From Euonymus europaeus (taxonomy: Eukaryota; Streptophyta; Magnoliopsida; Celastrales; Celastraceae), in the NCBI GenBank assembly GCA_963580455.1, contig OY756968.1, forward strand, positions 23,715,996 to 23,779,995: DNA of 64,000 nucleotides. Reading direction: 5' to 3'. Below are positions 11,230 through 22,800 of this stretch, piece by piece. Position 1 is the stretch's first letter, and the number at the start of each line of letters is the position of its first letter. The notes beneath the pieces are model-generated. The model saw only the letters and a program-made list of their open reading frames with translations. It ran no database searches and had not been told where the DNA came from. The position numbers and the translations under genes were made by a program.

Positions 11230-13305
11230 CTTTACGTAAACGGTTTTATGAATATCCGTTGACTCTGAGTTCTGAATTCGGTGATTTTTAGCTTGATTTC
11301 AGACTACTTTTCGAGCTCTACTATCCTGCCTTTTCGGATTTTGATTTCAGAACTCGTGGCTAGTAGGTCTCGTTTCACCCAGTTAGCCGCGAAATGTGGT
11401 TTCTTTACGTAAACGGTTTTATGAATATCCGTTGACTCCGAGTTCTGAATTCGATGATTTTTAGCTTGATTTCACACTACTTTTTGAGCTCTACAATCCT
11501 GGAATTTCGGATTTGGATTTTAGAACTCGTGGCTAGTAGGTCTCGTTTCACCTAGTTAGCCGCGAAATGTGGTTTCTTTACGTAAACGGTTTTATGAATA
11601 TCCGTTGACTCCGAGTTCTGAGTTCGGTGATTTTTAGCTTGATTTCAGACTACTTTTCGAGCTCTACTATCCTGTCCTTTCGGATTTTGATTTCAGAACT
11701 CGTGGCTAGTAGGTCTCGTTTCACCCAGTTAGCCGCGAAATGTGGTTTCTTTACGTAAACGGTTTTATGAATATCCGTTGACTCCGAGTTCTGAATTCGA
11801 TGATTTTTAGCTTGATTTCACACTACTTTTCGAGCTCTACAATCCTGGCATTTCGGATTTTGATTTCAAAATTCGTGGCTAGTAGGTCTCGTTTCACCTA
11901 GTTAGCCGCGAAATGTGGTTTCTTTACGTAAACGGTTTTTTGAATATCCGTTGACTCCGAGTTCTGAATTCGGTTATTTTTATCTTGATTTCACACTAAT
12001 TTTCGAGCTCTACAATCCTGGCCTTTCGGATTTTGAATTCAGAACTCGCGGCTAGTAGGTCTCGTTTCACCTAGTTAGCCGCGAAATGTGGTTTCTTTAC
12101 GTAAACGGTTTTATGAATATCCGTTGACTCCGAGTTCTGAATTCGGTGATTTTTAGCTTGATTTCACACTAAATTTCGAGCTCTACAATCCTGGCCTTTC
12201 GGATTTTGATTTCATAACTCGTGGCTAGTAGGTCTCGTTTCACCTAGTTAGCCGCGAAATGTGGTTTCTTTACGTAAACGGTTTTATGAATATCCGTTGA
12301 CTCCGAGTTCTGAATTCGGTGATTTTTAGCTTGATTTCACACTACTTTTCGAGCTCTAATATCCTGGCCTTTCGGATTTTGATTTCAGAACTCGTGGCTA
12401 GTAGGTCTCGTTTTACCTAGTTAGCCGCGAAATATGATTTCTTTACGTAAACGGTTTTATGAATATCCGTTGACTCCGAGTTCTGAATTCGGTTATTTTT
12501 CTCTTGATTTCATACTAATTTTCGAGCTCTACAATCCTGGCATTTCAGATTTGGATTTTAGAACTCATGGCTAGTAGGTCTGGTTTCACCTAGTTAGCCG
12601 CGAAATGTGGTTTCTTTACGTAAACGGTTTTATGAATATCCGTTGACTCCGAGTTCTGAATTCGGTGATTTTTAGCTTGATTTCATAGTACTTTTCGAGC
12701 TCTACAATCCTGGAATTTCGGATTTTGATTTCAGAACTCGTGGCTAGTAGGTCTCGTTTCACCTAGTTAGCCGCGAAATGTGGTTTCTTTACGTACATGG
12801 TTTTATGAATATCCGTTGACTCCGAGTTCTGAGTTCGGTGATTTTTAGCTTGATTTCACACTACTTTTCGAGCTCTACAATCCTGGAGTTTTGGATTTTG
12901 ATTTCAGACCTCGTGGCTAGTAGGTCTCGTTTCACCTTGTTAGCCGCGAAATGTGGTTTCTTTCTGTAAACGGTTTTATGAATATCCGTTGACTCCGAGT
13001 TCTGAATTCGGTGATTTTTAGCTTGATTTCATACTACTTTTCGAGCTCTACTATTCTGGCATTTCGGATTTTGATTTCAAAATTCGTGGCTAGTAGGTCT
13101 CGTTTCACCTAGTTAGCCGCGAAATGTGGTTTCTTTACGTAAACGGTTTTTTGAATATCCGTTGACTCCGAGTTCTAAATTCGGTTATTTTTATCTTGAT
13201 TTCACACTAATTTTCGAGCTCTACAATCCTGACCTTTCGGATTTTGATTTCAGAACTCGCGGCTAGTAGGTCTCGTTTCACCTAGTTAGCCGCGAAATGT
13301 GGTTT
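11230..13305. repeat. Monomers M66-M77, source block of 16.6-18.7 kb
   Basis: Twelve monomers including CTACTATCC with CACCCAG; GAGTTCGG with CTGTCCTTTCGG; the GGTTTTTTGAAT / GAACTCGCGG type; CTAATATCC with AATATGATTT; GGTTATTTTTCTC with ACTCATGG; CATAGTAC; TACATGG; and TTCTGTAAACGG. The same order appears at 16592-18667, exactly 31 monomers on (5362 bp, allowing for the -1 in M86). Few differences were seen, e.g. GGAGTTTTGG with CAGACCTCG at 12890 against GGAGTTTCGG with CAGAACTCG in the copy. Confidence 0.9.
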
Positions 13306-13306
13306 C

Positions 13307-13316
13307 TTTACGTAAA
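13307..13316. other. TTTACGTAAA 10-bp perfect palindrome (representative)
   Basis: This self-complementary decamer starts most monomers and gives a SnaBI site (TACGTA). It contains TTACGTAA, the known optimal site shape of some bZIP proteins. Recurrent variants break it in particular monomer classes: TACGTACA at 2422 and 9154, TTCTGTAAA at 6906 and 18322, TTTTCGTAAA at 26282 and 49985, TTAAGTAAA at 26109. A role in protein binding or cruciform formation is inference. Confidence 0.7.
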
Positions 13317-13340
13317 CGGTTTTATGAATATCCGTTGACT

Positions 13341-13357
13341 CCGAGTTCTGAATTCGG
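13341..13357. other. Short hairpin CCGAGTTCTGAATTCGG (representative)
   Basis: As RNA or single-stranded DNA these 17 nt fold into a 7-bp stem (one G-T pair) closing a 3-nt CTG loop; the right arm contains the EcoRI site. It is present in most monomers. The common variants CTGAGTTCGG and CTAAATTCGG keep the stem by wobble or change only the loop, while CAGAG and GAATTTTGTG variants weaken it. Structure is read from sequence; any function is unknown. Confidence 0.5.
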
Positions 13358-13439
13358 TGATTTTTAGCTTGATTTCACACTACTTTTCGAGCTCTACAAT
13401 CCTGGCATTTCGGATTTTGATTTCAGAACTCGTGGCTAG

Positions 13440-13457
13440 TAGGTCTCGTTTCACCTA
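13440..13457. other. TAGGT / ACCTA inverted arms (representative)
   Basis: Five-base inverted arms flank an 8-nt spacer in the 3' third of the monomer. In copies reading CACCTACTTAGCC (for example 1039-1211, 2941-3113, 8981-9153) the arms lengthen to seven pairs, AGTAGGT with ACCTACT. It is a weak dyad that could be incidental. Confidence 0.35.
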
Positions 13458-13478
13458 GTTAGCCGCGAAATGTGATTT

Positions 13479-16418
13479 CTTTACGTAAACGGTTTTATGA
13501 ATATCCGTTGACTCAGAGTTCTGAATTCGGTGATTTTTAGCTTGATTTCACACTACTTTTCGAGCTCTACAATCTTGGGATTTCGGATTTTGATTTCAGA
13601 ACTCGTGCCTAGTAGGTCTCGTTTCACCTAGTTAGCCGCGAAATGTGCTTTCTTTACGTACACGGTTTTATGAATATCCGTTGACTCCGAGTTCTGAATT
13701 CGGTGATTTTTAGCTTGATTTCACACTACATTTCGAGCTCTACAATCCTGGAATTTCGGATTTTTATTTCAGAACTCGTGGCTCGTAGGTCTCGTTTCAC
13801 CTAGTTAGCCGCGAAATGTGGTTTCTTTACGTAAACGGTTTTATGAATATCCGTTGACTCCGAGTTCTGAATTCAGTGATTTTTAGCTTGATTTCACACT
13901 ACTTTTTGAGCTCTACAATCCTGGCATTTCGGATTTGGATTTTAGAACTCGTGGCTAGTAGGTCTCGATTCACCTAGTTAGCCGCGAAATGTGGTTTCTT
14001 TACGTAAACGGTTTTATGAATATCCGTTGACTCCGAGTTCTGAATTCGGTGATTTTTAGCTTGATTTCAGACTACTTTTCGAGCTCTACTATCCTGGCCT
14101 TTCGGATTTTGATTTCAGAACTCGTGGCTAGTAGGTCTCGTTTCACCCAGTTAGCCGCGAAATGTGGTTTCTTTACGTAAACGGTTTTATGAATATCCGT
14201 TGACTCCGAGTTCTGAATTCAATGATTTTTAGCTTGATTTCACACTACTTTTTGAGCTCTACAATCCTGGAATTTCGGATTTGGATTTTAGAACTCGTGG
14301 CTAGTAGGTCTCGTTTCACCTAGTTAGCCGCGAAATGTGGTTTCTTTACGTAAACAGTTTTATGAATATCCGTTGACTCCGAGTTCTGAATTCGATGATT
14401 TTTAGCTTGATTTCACACTACTTTTTGAGCTCTACAATCCTGGAATTTCGGATTTGGATTTTAGAACCCGTGGCTAGTAGGTCTCGTTTCACCTAGTTAG
14501 CCGCGAAATGTGGTTTCTTTACGTAAACGGTTTTATGAATATCCGTTGACTCCGAGTTCTGAATTCGTTGATTTTTAGCTTGATTTCACACTACTTTTTG
14601 AGCTTTACAATCCTGGAGTTTCGGATTTGGATTTCAGAACTCGTGGCTAGTAGGTCTCGTTTCACCTAGTGGGCCGCGAAATGTGGTTTCTTTACGTAAA
14701 CGGTTTTATGAATATCCGTTGACTCCGAGTTCTGAATTCGGTGATTTTTAGCTTGATTTCACACTACTTTTCGAGCTCTACAATCCTGGAATTCGGATTT
14801 TTATTTCAGATCTCGTGGCTAGTAGGTCTCGTTTCACCTAGTGGGCCGCGAAATGTGGTTTCGTTACGTAAAGGGTTTTATAAATTTCCGTTGACTCCGA
14901 GTTCTGAATTCGATGATTTTTAGCTTGATTTCACACTACTTTTCGAGCTCTACAATCCTGGCATTTCGGATTTTGATTTCAGAACTCGTGGATAGTAGGT
15001 CTCGTTTGACCTAGTTAGCCGCGAAATGTGGTTTCTTTACGTAAACGGTTTTATGAATATCCGTTGACTCCGAGTTCTGAATTCGGTGATTTTTAGCTTG
15101 ATTTCACACTAGTTTTCGAGCTCTAAAATCCTGGGGTTTCGGATTTTGATTTCAGAACTCGTGTCTAGTAGGTCTCGTTTCACCTACTTAGCCGCGAAAT
15201 ATGGTTTCTTTACGTACACGGTTTTATGAATATCCGTTGACTCCGAGTTCTGAAGTCGTTGATTTTTAGCTCGATTTCACACTACTTTTCAAGCTCTACA
15301 ATCCTGGCATTTCGGATTTTTATTTCAGAACTCGTGGCTAGTAGGTCTCGTTTCACCTAGTTAGCCGCGAAATGTGGTTTCTTTACTTCAACGGTTTTAT
15401 GAATATCCGTTGACTCCGAGTTCTGAATTCGATGATTTTTTGCTTGATTTCACACTAATTTTCGAGCTCTAAAATCCTGCCGTTTCGGATTTTGATTTAA
15501 GAACTCGTGGATAGTAGGTCTCGTTTCACCTAGTTAGCCGCGAAATGTGGTTTCTTTCTGTAAACGGTTTTATGAATATCCGTTGACTCCGAGTTCTGAA
15601 TTCGGTGATTTTTAGCTTGATTTCATACTACTTTTCGAGCTCTACAATCCTGGCATTTCGTATTTTGATTTCGAAATTCGTGGCTAGTAGGTCTCGTTTC
15701 ACCTAGTTAGCCGCGAAATGTGGTTTCTTTACGTAAACGGTTTTTTGAATATCCGTTGACTCGGAGTTCTGAATTCGGTTATTTTTATCTTGATTTCACA
15801 CTAATTTTCGAGCTCTACAATCCTGGCATTTCGGAATTTGATTTCAGAACTCGTGGCTAGTAGGTCTCGTTTCACCTAGTTAGCCGCGAAATGTGATTTC
15901 TTTACGTAAACGGTTTTATGAATATCCGTTGACTCCGAGTTCTGAATTCGGTGATTTTTAGCTTGATTTCACACTACTTTTCGAGCTCTACAATCCTGCC
16001 GTTTCGGATTTTGATTTCATAACTCGTGGATAGTAGGTCTCGTTTCACCTAGTTAGCCGGTAAATGTGGTTTCTTTACGTAAACGGTTTTATGAATATCC
16101 GTTGACTCAGAGTTCTGAATTCGGTGATTTTTAGCTTGATTTCACACTACTTTTCGAGCTCTACAATCCTGGGATTTCGGATTTTGATTTCAGAACTCGT
16201 GCCTAGTAGGTCTCGTTTCACCTAGTTAGCCGCGAAATGTGGTTTCTTTACGTACACGGTTTTATGAATATCCGTTGACTCCGAGTTCTGAATTCGGTGA
16301 TTTTTAGCTTGATTTCACACTACATTTCGAGCTCTACAATCCTGGAATTTCGGATTTTTATTTCAGAACTCGTGGCTCGTAGGTCTCGTTTCACCTAGTT
16401 AGCCGCGAAATGTGGTTT
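13479..16418. repeat. 35-mer-spaced segmental duplication (M79-M95)
   Basis: Seventeen monomers reproduce 7425-10364 in order, 6054 bp downstream (35 x 173 minus 1). Shared rare marks include GTGCTTTC before TACACGG, GAATTCAATG, the GGAATTCGG deletion, TAAAGGGTTTTATAAAT and GAAGTCGTTG. About a dozen differences were noted, e.g. TTTCGTTACG for TTTCTTTACG, AAATTTCCG for AAATATCCG, TAAACAGTTTTATG for TAAACGGTTTTATG, and CTAGTTTTCG for CTACTTTTCG. That is roughly 99.5% identity by eye. Confidence 0.88.
14690..14861. repeat. 172-bp monomer M86 (copy of M51)
   Basis: Same GGAATTCGG 1-bp deletion and CAGATCTCG variant as 8636-8807, inherited through the 6054-bp duplication. It produces the second chance 60-codon open frame (14741-14923). 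Confidence 0.9.
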
Positions 16419-19400
16419 CTTTACGTAAACGGTTTTATGAATATCCGTTGACTCCGAGTTCTGAATTCAGTGATTTTTAGCTTGATTTCACACTACTTTT
16501 TGAGCTCTACAATCCTGGAATTTCGGATTTGGATTTTAGAACTCGTGGCTAGTAGGTCTCGATTCACCTAGTTAGCCGCGAAATGTGGTTTCTTTACGTA
16601 AACGGTTTTATGAATATCCGTTGACTCTGAGTTCTGAATTCGGTGATTTTTAGCTTGATTTCAGACTACTTTTCGAGCTCTACTATCCTGCCCTTTCGGA
16701 TTTTGATTTCAGAACTCGTGGCTAGTAGGTCTCGTTTCACCCAGTTAGCCGCGAAATGTGGTTTCTTTACGTAAACGGTTTTATGAATATCCGTTGACTC
16801 CGAGTTCTGAATTCGATGATTTTTAGCTTGATTTCACACTACTTTTTGAGCTCTACAATCCTGGAATTTCGGATTTGGATTTTAGAACTCGTGGCTAGTA
16901 GGTCTCGTTTCACCTAGTTAGCCGCGAAATGTGGTTTCTTTACATAAACGGTTTTATGAATATCCGTTGACTCCGAGTTCTGAGTTCGGTGATTTTTAGC
17001 TTGATTTCAGACTACTTTTCGAGCTCTACTATCCTGTCCTTTCGGATTTTGATTTCAGAACTCGTGGCTAGTAGGTCTCGTTTCACCCAGTTAGCCGCGA
17101 AATGTGGTTTCTTTACGTAAACGGTTTTATGAATATCCGTTGACTCCGAGTTCTGAATTCGATGATTTTTAGCTTGATTTCACACTACTTTTCGAGCTCT
17201 ACAATCCTGGCATTTCGGATTTTGATTTCAAAATTCGTGGCTAGTAGGTCTCGTTTCACCTAGTTAGCCGCGAAATGTGGTTTCTTTACGTAAACGGTTT
17301 TTTGAATATCCGTTGACTCCGAGTTCTGAATTCGGTTATTTTTATCTTGATTTCACACTAATTTTCGAGCTCTACAATCCTGGCCTTTCGGATTTTGAAT
17401 TCAGAACTCGCGGCTAGTAGGTCTCGTTTCACCTAGTTAGCCGCGAAATGTGGTTTCTTTACGTAAACGGTTTTATGAATATCCGTTGACTCCGAGTTCT
17501 GAATTCGGTGATTTTTAGCTTGATTTCACACTAAATTTCGAGCTATACAATCCTGGCCTTTCGGATTTTGATTTCATAACTCGTGGCTAGTAGGTCTCGT
17601 TTCACCTTGTTAGCCGCGAAATGTGGTTTCTTTACGTAAACGGTTTTATGAATATCCGTTGACTCCGAGTTCTGAATTCGGTGATTTTTAGCTTGATTTC
17701 ACACTACTTTTCGAGCTCTAATATCCTGGCCTTTCGGATTTTGATTTCAGAACTCGTGGCTAGTAGGTCTCGTTTTACCTAGTTAGCCGCGAAATATGAT
17801 TTCTTTACGTAAACGGTTTTATGAATATCCGTTGACTCCGAGTTCTGAATTCGGTTATTTTTCTCTTGATTTCATACTAATTTTCGAGCTCTACAATCCT
17901 GGCATTTCAGATTTGGATTTTAGAACTCATGGCTAGTAGGTCTGGTTTCACCTAGTTAGCCGCGAAATGTGGTTTCTTTACGTAAACGGTTTTATGAATA
18001 TCCGTTGACTCCGAGTTCTGAATTCGGTGATTTTTAGCTTGATTTCATAGTACTTTTCGAGCTCTACAATCCTGGAATTTCGGATTTTGATTTCAGAACT
18101 CGTGGCTAGTAGGTCTCGTTTCACCTAGTTAGCCGCGAAATGTGGTTTCTTTACGTACATGGTTTTATGAATATCCGTTGACTCCGAGTTCTGAGTTCGG
18201 TGATTTTTAGCTTGATTTCACACTACTTTTCGAGCTCTACAATCCTGGAGTTTCGGATTTTGATTTCAGAACTCGTGGCTAGTAGGTCTCGTTTCACCTT
18301 GTTAGCCGCGAAATGTGGTTTCTTTCTGTAAACGGTTTTATGAATATCCGTTGACTCCGAGTTCTGAATTCGGTGATTTTTAGCTTGATTTCATACTACT
18401 TTTCGAGCTCTACTATTCTGGCATTTCGGATTTTGATTTCAAAATTCGTGGCTAGTAGGTCTCGTTTCACCTAGTTAGCCGCGAAATGTGGTTTCTTTAC
18501 GTAAACGGTTTTTTGAATATCCGTTGACTCCGAGTTCTAAATTCGGTTATTTTTATCTTGATTTCACACTAATTTTCGAGCTCTACAATCCTGGCCTTTC
18601 GGATTTTGATTTCAGAACTCGCGGCTAGTAGGTCTCGTTTCACCTAGTTAGCCGCGAAATGTGGTTTCTTTACGTAAACGGTTTTATGAATATCCGTTGA
18701 CTCCGAGTTCTGAATTCGGTGATTTTTAGCTTGATTTCACACTACTTTTCGAGCTCTACAATACTGGCCTTTCGGATTTTGATTTCAGAACTCGTGGCTA
18801 GTAGGTCTCGTTTCACCTAGTTAGCCGCGAAATGTGGTTTCCTTACGTAAACGGTTTTATGAATATCCGTTGACTCCGAGTTCTAAATTCGGTGATTTTT
18901 AGCTTGATTTCACACTACTTTTCGAGCTCTACAATCCTGGAATTTCGGATTTTGATTTCAGAACTCGTGGCTAGTAGGTCTCGTTTCACCTAGTTAGCCG
19001 CGAAATGTGGTTTCTTTACGTACATGGTTTTATGAATATCCGTTGACTCCGAGTTCTGAGTTCGGTGATTTTTAGCTTGATTTCACACTACTTTTCGAGC
19101 TCTACAATCCTGGAGTTTCGGATTTTGATTTCAGAACTCGTGGCTAGTAGGTCTCGTTTCACCTTGTTAGCCGCGAAATGTGGTTTCTTTCTGTAAACGG
19201 TTTTATGAATATCCGTTGACTCCGAGTTCTGAATTCGGTGATTTTTAGCTTGATTTCATACTACTTTTCGAGCTCTACTATTCTGGCATTTCGGATTTTG
19301 ATTTCAAAATTCGTGGCTAGTAGGTCTCGTTTCACCTAGTTAGCCGCGAAATGTGGTTTCTTTACGTAAACGGTTTTTTGAATATCCGTTGACTCCGAGT

Positions 19401-19878
19401 TCTAAATTCGGTTATTTTTATCTTGATTTCACACTAATTTTCGAGCTCTACAATCCTGGCCTTTCGGATTTTGATTTCAGAACTCGCGGCTAGTAGGTCT
19501 CGTTTCACCTAGTTAGCCGCGAAATGTGGTTTCTTTACGTAAACGGTTTTATGAATATCCGTTGACTCCGAGTTCTGAATTCGGTGATTTTTAGCTTGAT
19601 TTCACACTACTTTTCGAGCTCTACAATACTGGCCTTTCGGATTTTGATTTCAGAACTCGTGGCTAGTAGGTCTCGTTTCACCTAGTTAGCCGCGAAATGT
19701 GGTTTCTTTACGTACATGGTTTTATGAATATCCGTTGACTCCGAGTTCTGAGTTCGGTGATTTTTAGCTTGATTTCACACTACTTTTCGAGCTCTACAAT
19801 CCTGCCGTTTCGGATTTTGATTTCATAACTCGTGGATAGTAGGTCTCGTTTCACCTAGTTAGCCGGTAAATGTGGTTT
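16073..19878. repeat. 22-mer HOR, copy 1 (M94-M115, 3806 bp)
   Basis: The unit starts with the CTCAGAG / GGGATTT / GTGCCTAG monomer and ends in a hybrid monomer (19706-19878) that opens as the TACATGG / GAGTTCGG type and switches to the CCTGCCG / TTTCATAAC / GCCGGTAAATG type. Every marker checked recurs 3806 bp later: GCCGGTAAATG at 16059 and 19865, TTCTGTAAACGG at 18322 and 22128. The hybrid monomer is the copy junction. Confidence 0.93.
18149..19705. repeat. Nested 5-monomer period inside the 22-mer
   Basis: The TACATGG, TTCTGTAAACGG, GGTTTTTTGAAT and AATACTGG monomers at 18149-18840 recur at 19014-19705 after one TTCCTTACG / CTAAATTCGG monomer, giving an 865-bp (5-monomer) spacing. The pair is duplicated in copy 2 of the 22-mer (21955-22646 and 22820-23511). 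Confidence 0.88.
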
Positions 19879-22800
19879 CTTTACGTAAACGGTTTTATGA
19901 ATATCCGTTGACTCAGAGTTCTGAATTCGGTGATTTTTAGCTTGATTTCACACTACTTTTCGAGCTCTACAATCCTGGGATTTCGGATTTTGATTTCAGA
20001 ACTCGTGCCTAGTAGGTCTCGTTTCACCTAGTTAGCCGCGAAATGTGGTTTCTTTACGTACACGGTTTTATGAATATCCGCTGACTCCGAGTTCTGAATT
20101 CGGTGATTTTTAGCTTGATTTCACACTACATTTCGAGCTCTACAATCCTGGAATTTCGGATTTTTATTTCAGAACTCGTGGCTCGTAGGTCTCGTTTCAC
20201 CTAGTTAGCCGCGAAATGTGGTTTCTTTACGTAAACGGTTTTATGAATATCCGTTGACTCCGAGTTCTGAATTCAGTGATTTTTAGCTTGATTTCACACT
20301 ACTTTTTGAGCTCTACAATCCTGGAATTTCGGATTTGGATTTTAGAACTCGTGGCTAGTAGGTCTCGATTCACCTAGTTAGCCGCGAAATGTGGTTTCTT
20401 TACGTAAACGGTTTTATGAATATCCGTTGACTCTGAGTTCTGAATTCGGTGATTTTTAGCTTGATTTCAGACTACTTTTCGAGCTCTACTATCCTGCCCT
20501 TTCGGATTTTGATTTCAGAACTCGTGGCTAGTAGGTCTCGTTTCACCCAGTTAGCCGCGAAATGTGGTTTCTTTACGTAAACGGTTTTATGAATATCCGT
20601 TGACTCCGAGTTCTGAATTCGATGATTTTTAGCTTGATTTCACACTACTTTTTGAGCTCTACAATCCTGGAATTTCGGATTTGGATTTTAGAACTCGTGG
20701 CTAGTAGGTCTCGTTTCACCTAGTTAGCCGCGAAATGTGGTTTCTTTACGTAAACGGTTTTATGAATATCCGTTGACTCCGAGTTCTGAGTTCGGTGATT
20801 TTTAGCTTGATTTCAGACTACTTTTCGAGCTCTACTATCCTGTCCTTTCGGATTTTGATTTCAGAACTCGTGGCTAGTAGGTCTCGTTTCACCCAGTTAG
20901 CCGCGAAATGTGGTTTCTTTACGTAAACGGTTTTATGAATATCCGTTGACTCCGAGTTCTGAATTCGATGATTTTTAGCTTGATTTCACACTACTTTTCG
21001 AGCTCTACAATCCTGGCATTTCGGATTTTGATTTCAAAATTCGTGGCTAGTAGGTCTCGTTTCACCTAGTTAGCCGCGAAATGTGGTTTCTTTACGTAAA
21101 CGGTTTTTTGAATATCCGTTGACTCCGAGTTCTGAATTCGGTTATTTTTATCTTGATTTCACACTATTTTTCGAGCTCTACAATCCTGGCCTTTCGGATT
21201 TTGAATTCAGAACTCGCGGCTAGTAGGTCTCGTTTCACCTAGTTAGCCGCGAAATGTGGTTTCTTTACGTAAACGGTTTTATGAATATCCGTTGACTCCG
21301 AGTTCTGAATTCGGTGATTTTTAGCTTGATTTCACACTAAATTTTGAGCTATACAATCCTGGCCTTTCGGATTTTGATTTCATAACTCGTGGCTAGTAGG
21401 TCTCGTTTCACCTAGTTAGCCGCGAAATGTGGTTTCTTTACGTAAACGGTTTTATGAATATCCGTTGACTCCGAGTTCTGAATTCGGTGATTTTTAGCTT
21501 GATTTCACACTACTTTTCGAGCTCTAACATCCTGGCCTTTCGGATTTTGATTTCAGAACTCGTGGCTAGTAGGTCTCGTTTTACCTAGTTAGCCGCGAAA
21601 TATGATTTCTTTACGTAAACGGTTTTATGAATATCCGTTGACTCCGAGTTCTGAATTCGGTTATTTTTCTCTTGATTTCATACTAATTTTCGAGCTCTAC
21701 AATCCTGGCATTTCAGATTTGGATTTTAGAACTCATGGCTAGTAGGTCTGGTTTCACCTAGTTAGCCGCGAAATGTGGTTTCTTTACGTAAACGGTTTTA
21801 TGAATATCCGTTGACTCCGAGTTCTGAATTCGGTGATTTTTAGCTTGATTTCATAGTACTTTTCGAGCTCTACAATCCTGGAATTTCGGATTTTGATTTC
21901 AGAACTCGTGGCTAGTAGGTCTCGTTTCACCTAGTTAGCCGCGAAATGTGGTTTCTTTACGTACATGGTTTTATGAATATCCGTTGACTCCGAGTTCTGA
22001 GTTCGGTGATTTTTAGCTTGATTTCACACTACTTTTCGAGCTCTACAATCCTGGAGTTTCGGATTTTGATTTCAGAACTCGTGGCTAGTAGGTCTCGTTT
22101 CACCTTGTTAGCCGCGAAATGTGGTTTCTTTCTGTAAACGGTTTTATGAATATCCGTTGACTCCGAGTTCTGAATTCGGTGATTTTTAGCTTGATTTCAT
22201 ACTACTTTTCGAGCTCTACTATTCTGGCATTTCGGATTTTGATTTCAAAATTCGTGGCTAGTAGGTCTCGTTTCACCTAGTTAGCCGCGAAATGTGGTTT
22301 CTTTACGTAAACGGTTTTTTGAATATCCGTTGACTCCGAGTTCTAAATTCGGTTATTTTTATCTTGATTTCACACTAATTTTCGAGCTCTACAATCCTGG
22401 CCTTTCGGATTTTGATTTCAGAACTCGCGGCTAGTAGGTCTCGTTTCACCTAGTTAGCCGCGAAATGTGGTTTCTTTACGTAAACGGTTTTATGAATATC
22501 CGTTGACTCCGAGTTCTGAATTCGGTGATTTTTAGCTTGATTTCACACTACTTTTCGAGCTCTACAATACTGGCCTTTCGGATTTTGATTTCAGAACTCG
22601 TGGCTAGTAGGTCTCGTTTCACCTAGTTAGCCGCGAAATGTGGTTTCCTTACGTAAACGGTTTTATGAATATCCGTTGACTCCGAGTTCTAAATTCGGTG
22701 ATTTTTAGCTTGATTTCACACTACTTTTCGAGCTCTACAATCCTGGAATTTCGGATTTTGATTTCAGAACTCGTGGCTAGTAGGTCTCGTTTCACCTAGT

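Larger units (their letters stand above)
13306..13478. repeat. Reference monomer (M78), close to consensus
   Basis: A clean 173-bp copy used here as the reference frame. Landmarks by monomer position: palindrome TTTACGTAAA at 2-11; TTGACTCCGAG at 30-40; EcoRI GAATTC at 45-50; SacI GAGCTC at 84-89; variable box after AATCCTG at about 99-102; TTTCGG at 103-108; CTCGTGGCTAG near 124-134; TAGGT and ACCTA inverted arms at 135-139 and 148-152; GCCGCGAAATG at 157-167. It differs from my consensus only near the 3' end (GTGATTT instead of GTGGTTT). Composition by hand count of the consensus: 35 C, 36 G, 11 CpG. Confidence 0.9.

Noticed and set aside
13353..13430. Ancient internal duplication within the monomer (TTCGGTGATTTTTAGCTTGA versus TTCGGATTTTGATTTCA, about 56 bp apart)
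   Set aside because: The similarity is short, T-rich and gapped, and no third copy fits a 3 x 57 bp scheme; it may be chance.
14741..14923. Second 60-codon open frame, nearly identical to the first
   Set aside because: It is the 6054-bp segmental copy of the same chance frame (M86-M87). Conservation follows from the duplication, not from coding selection.
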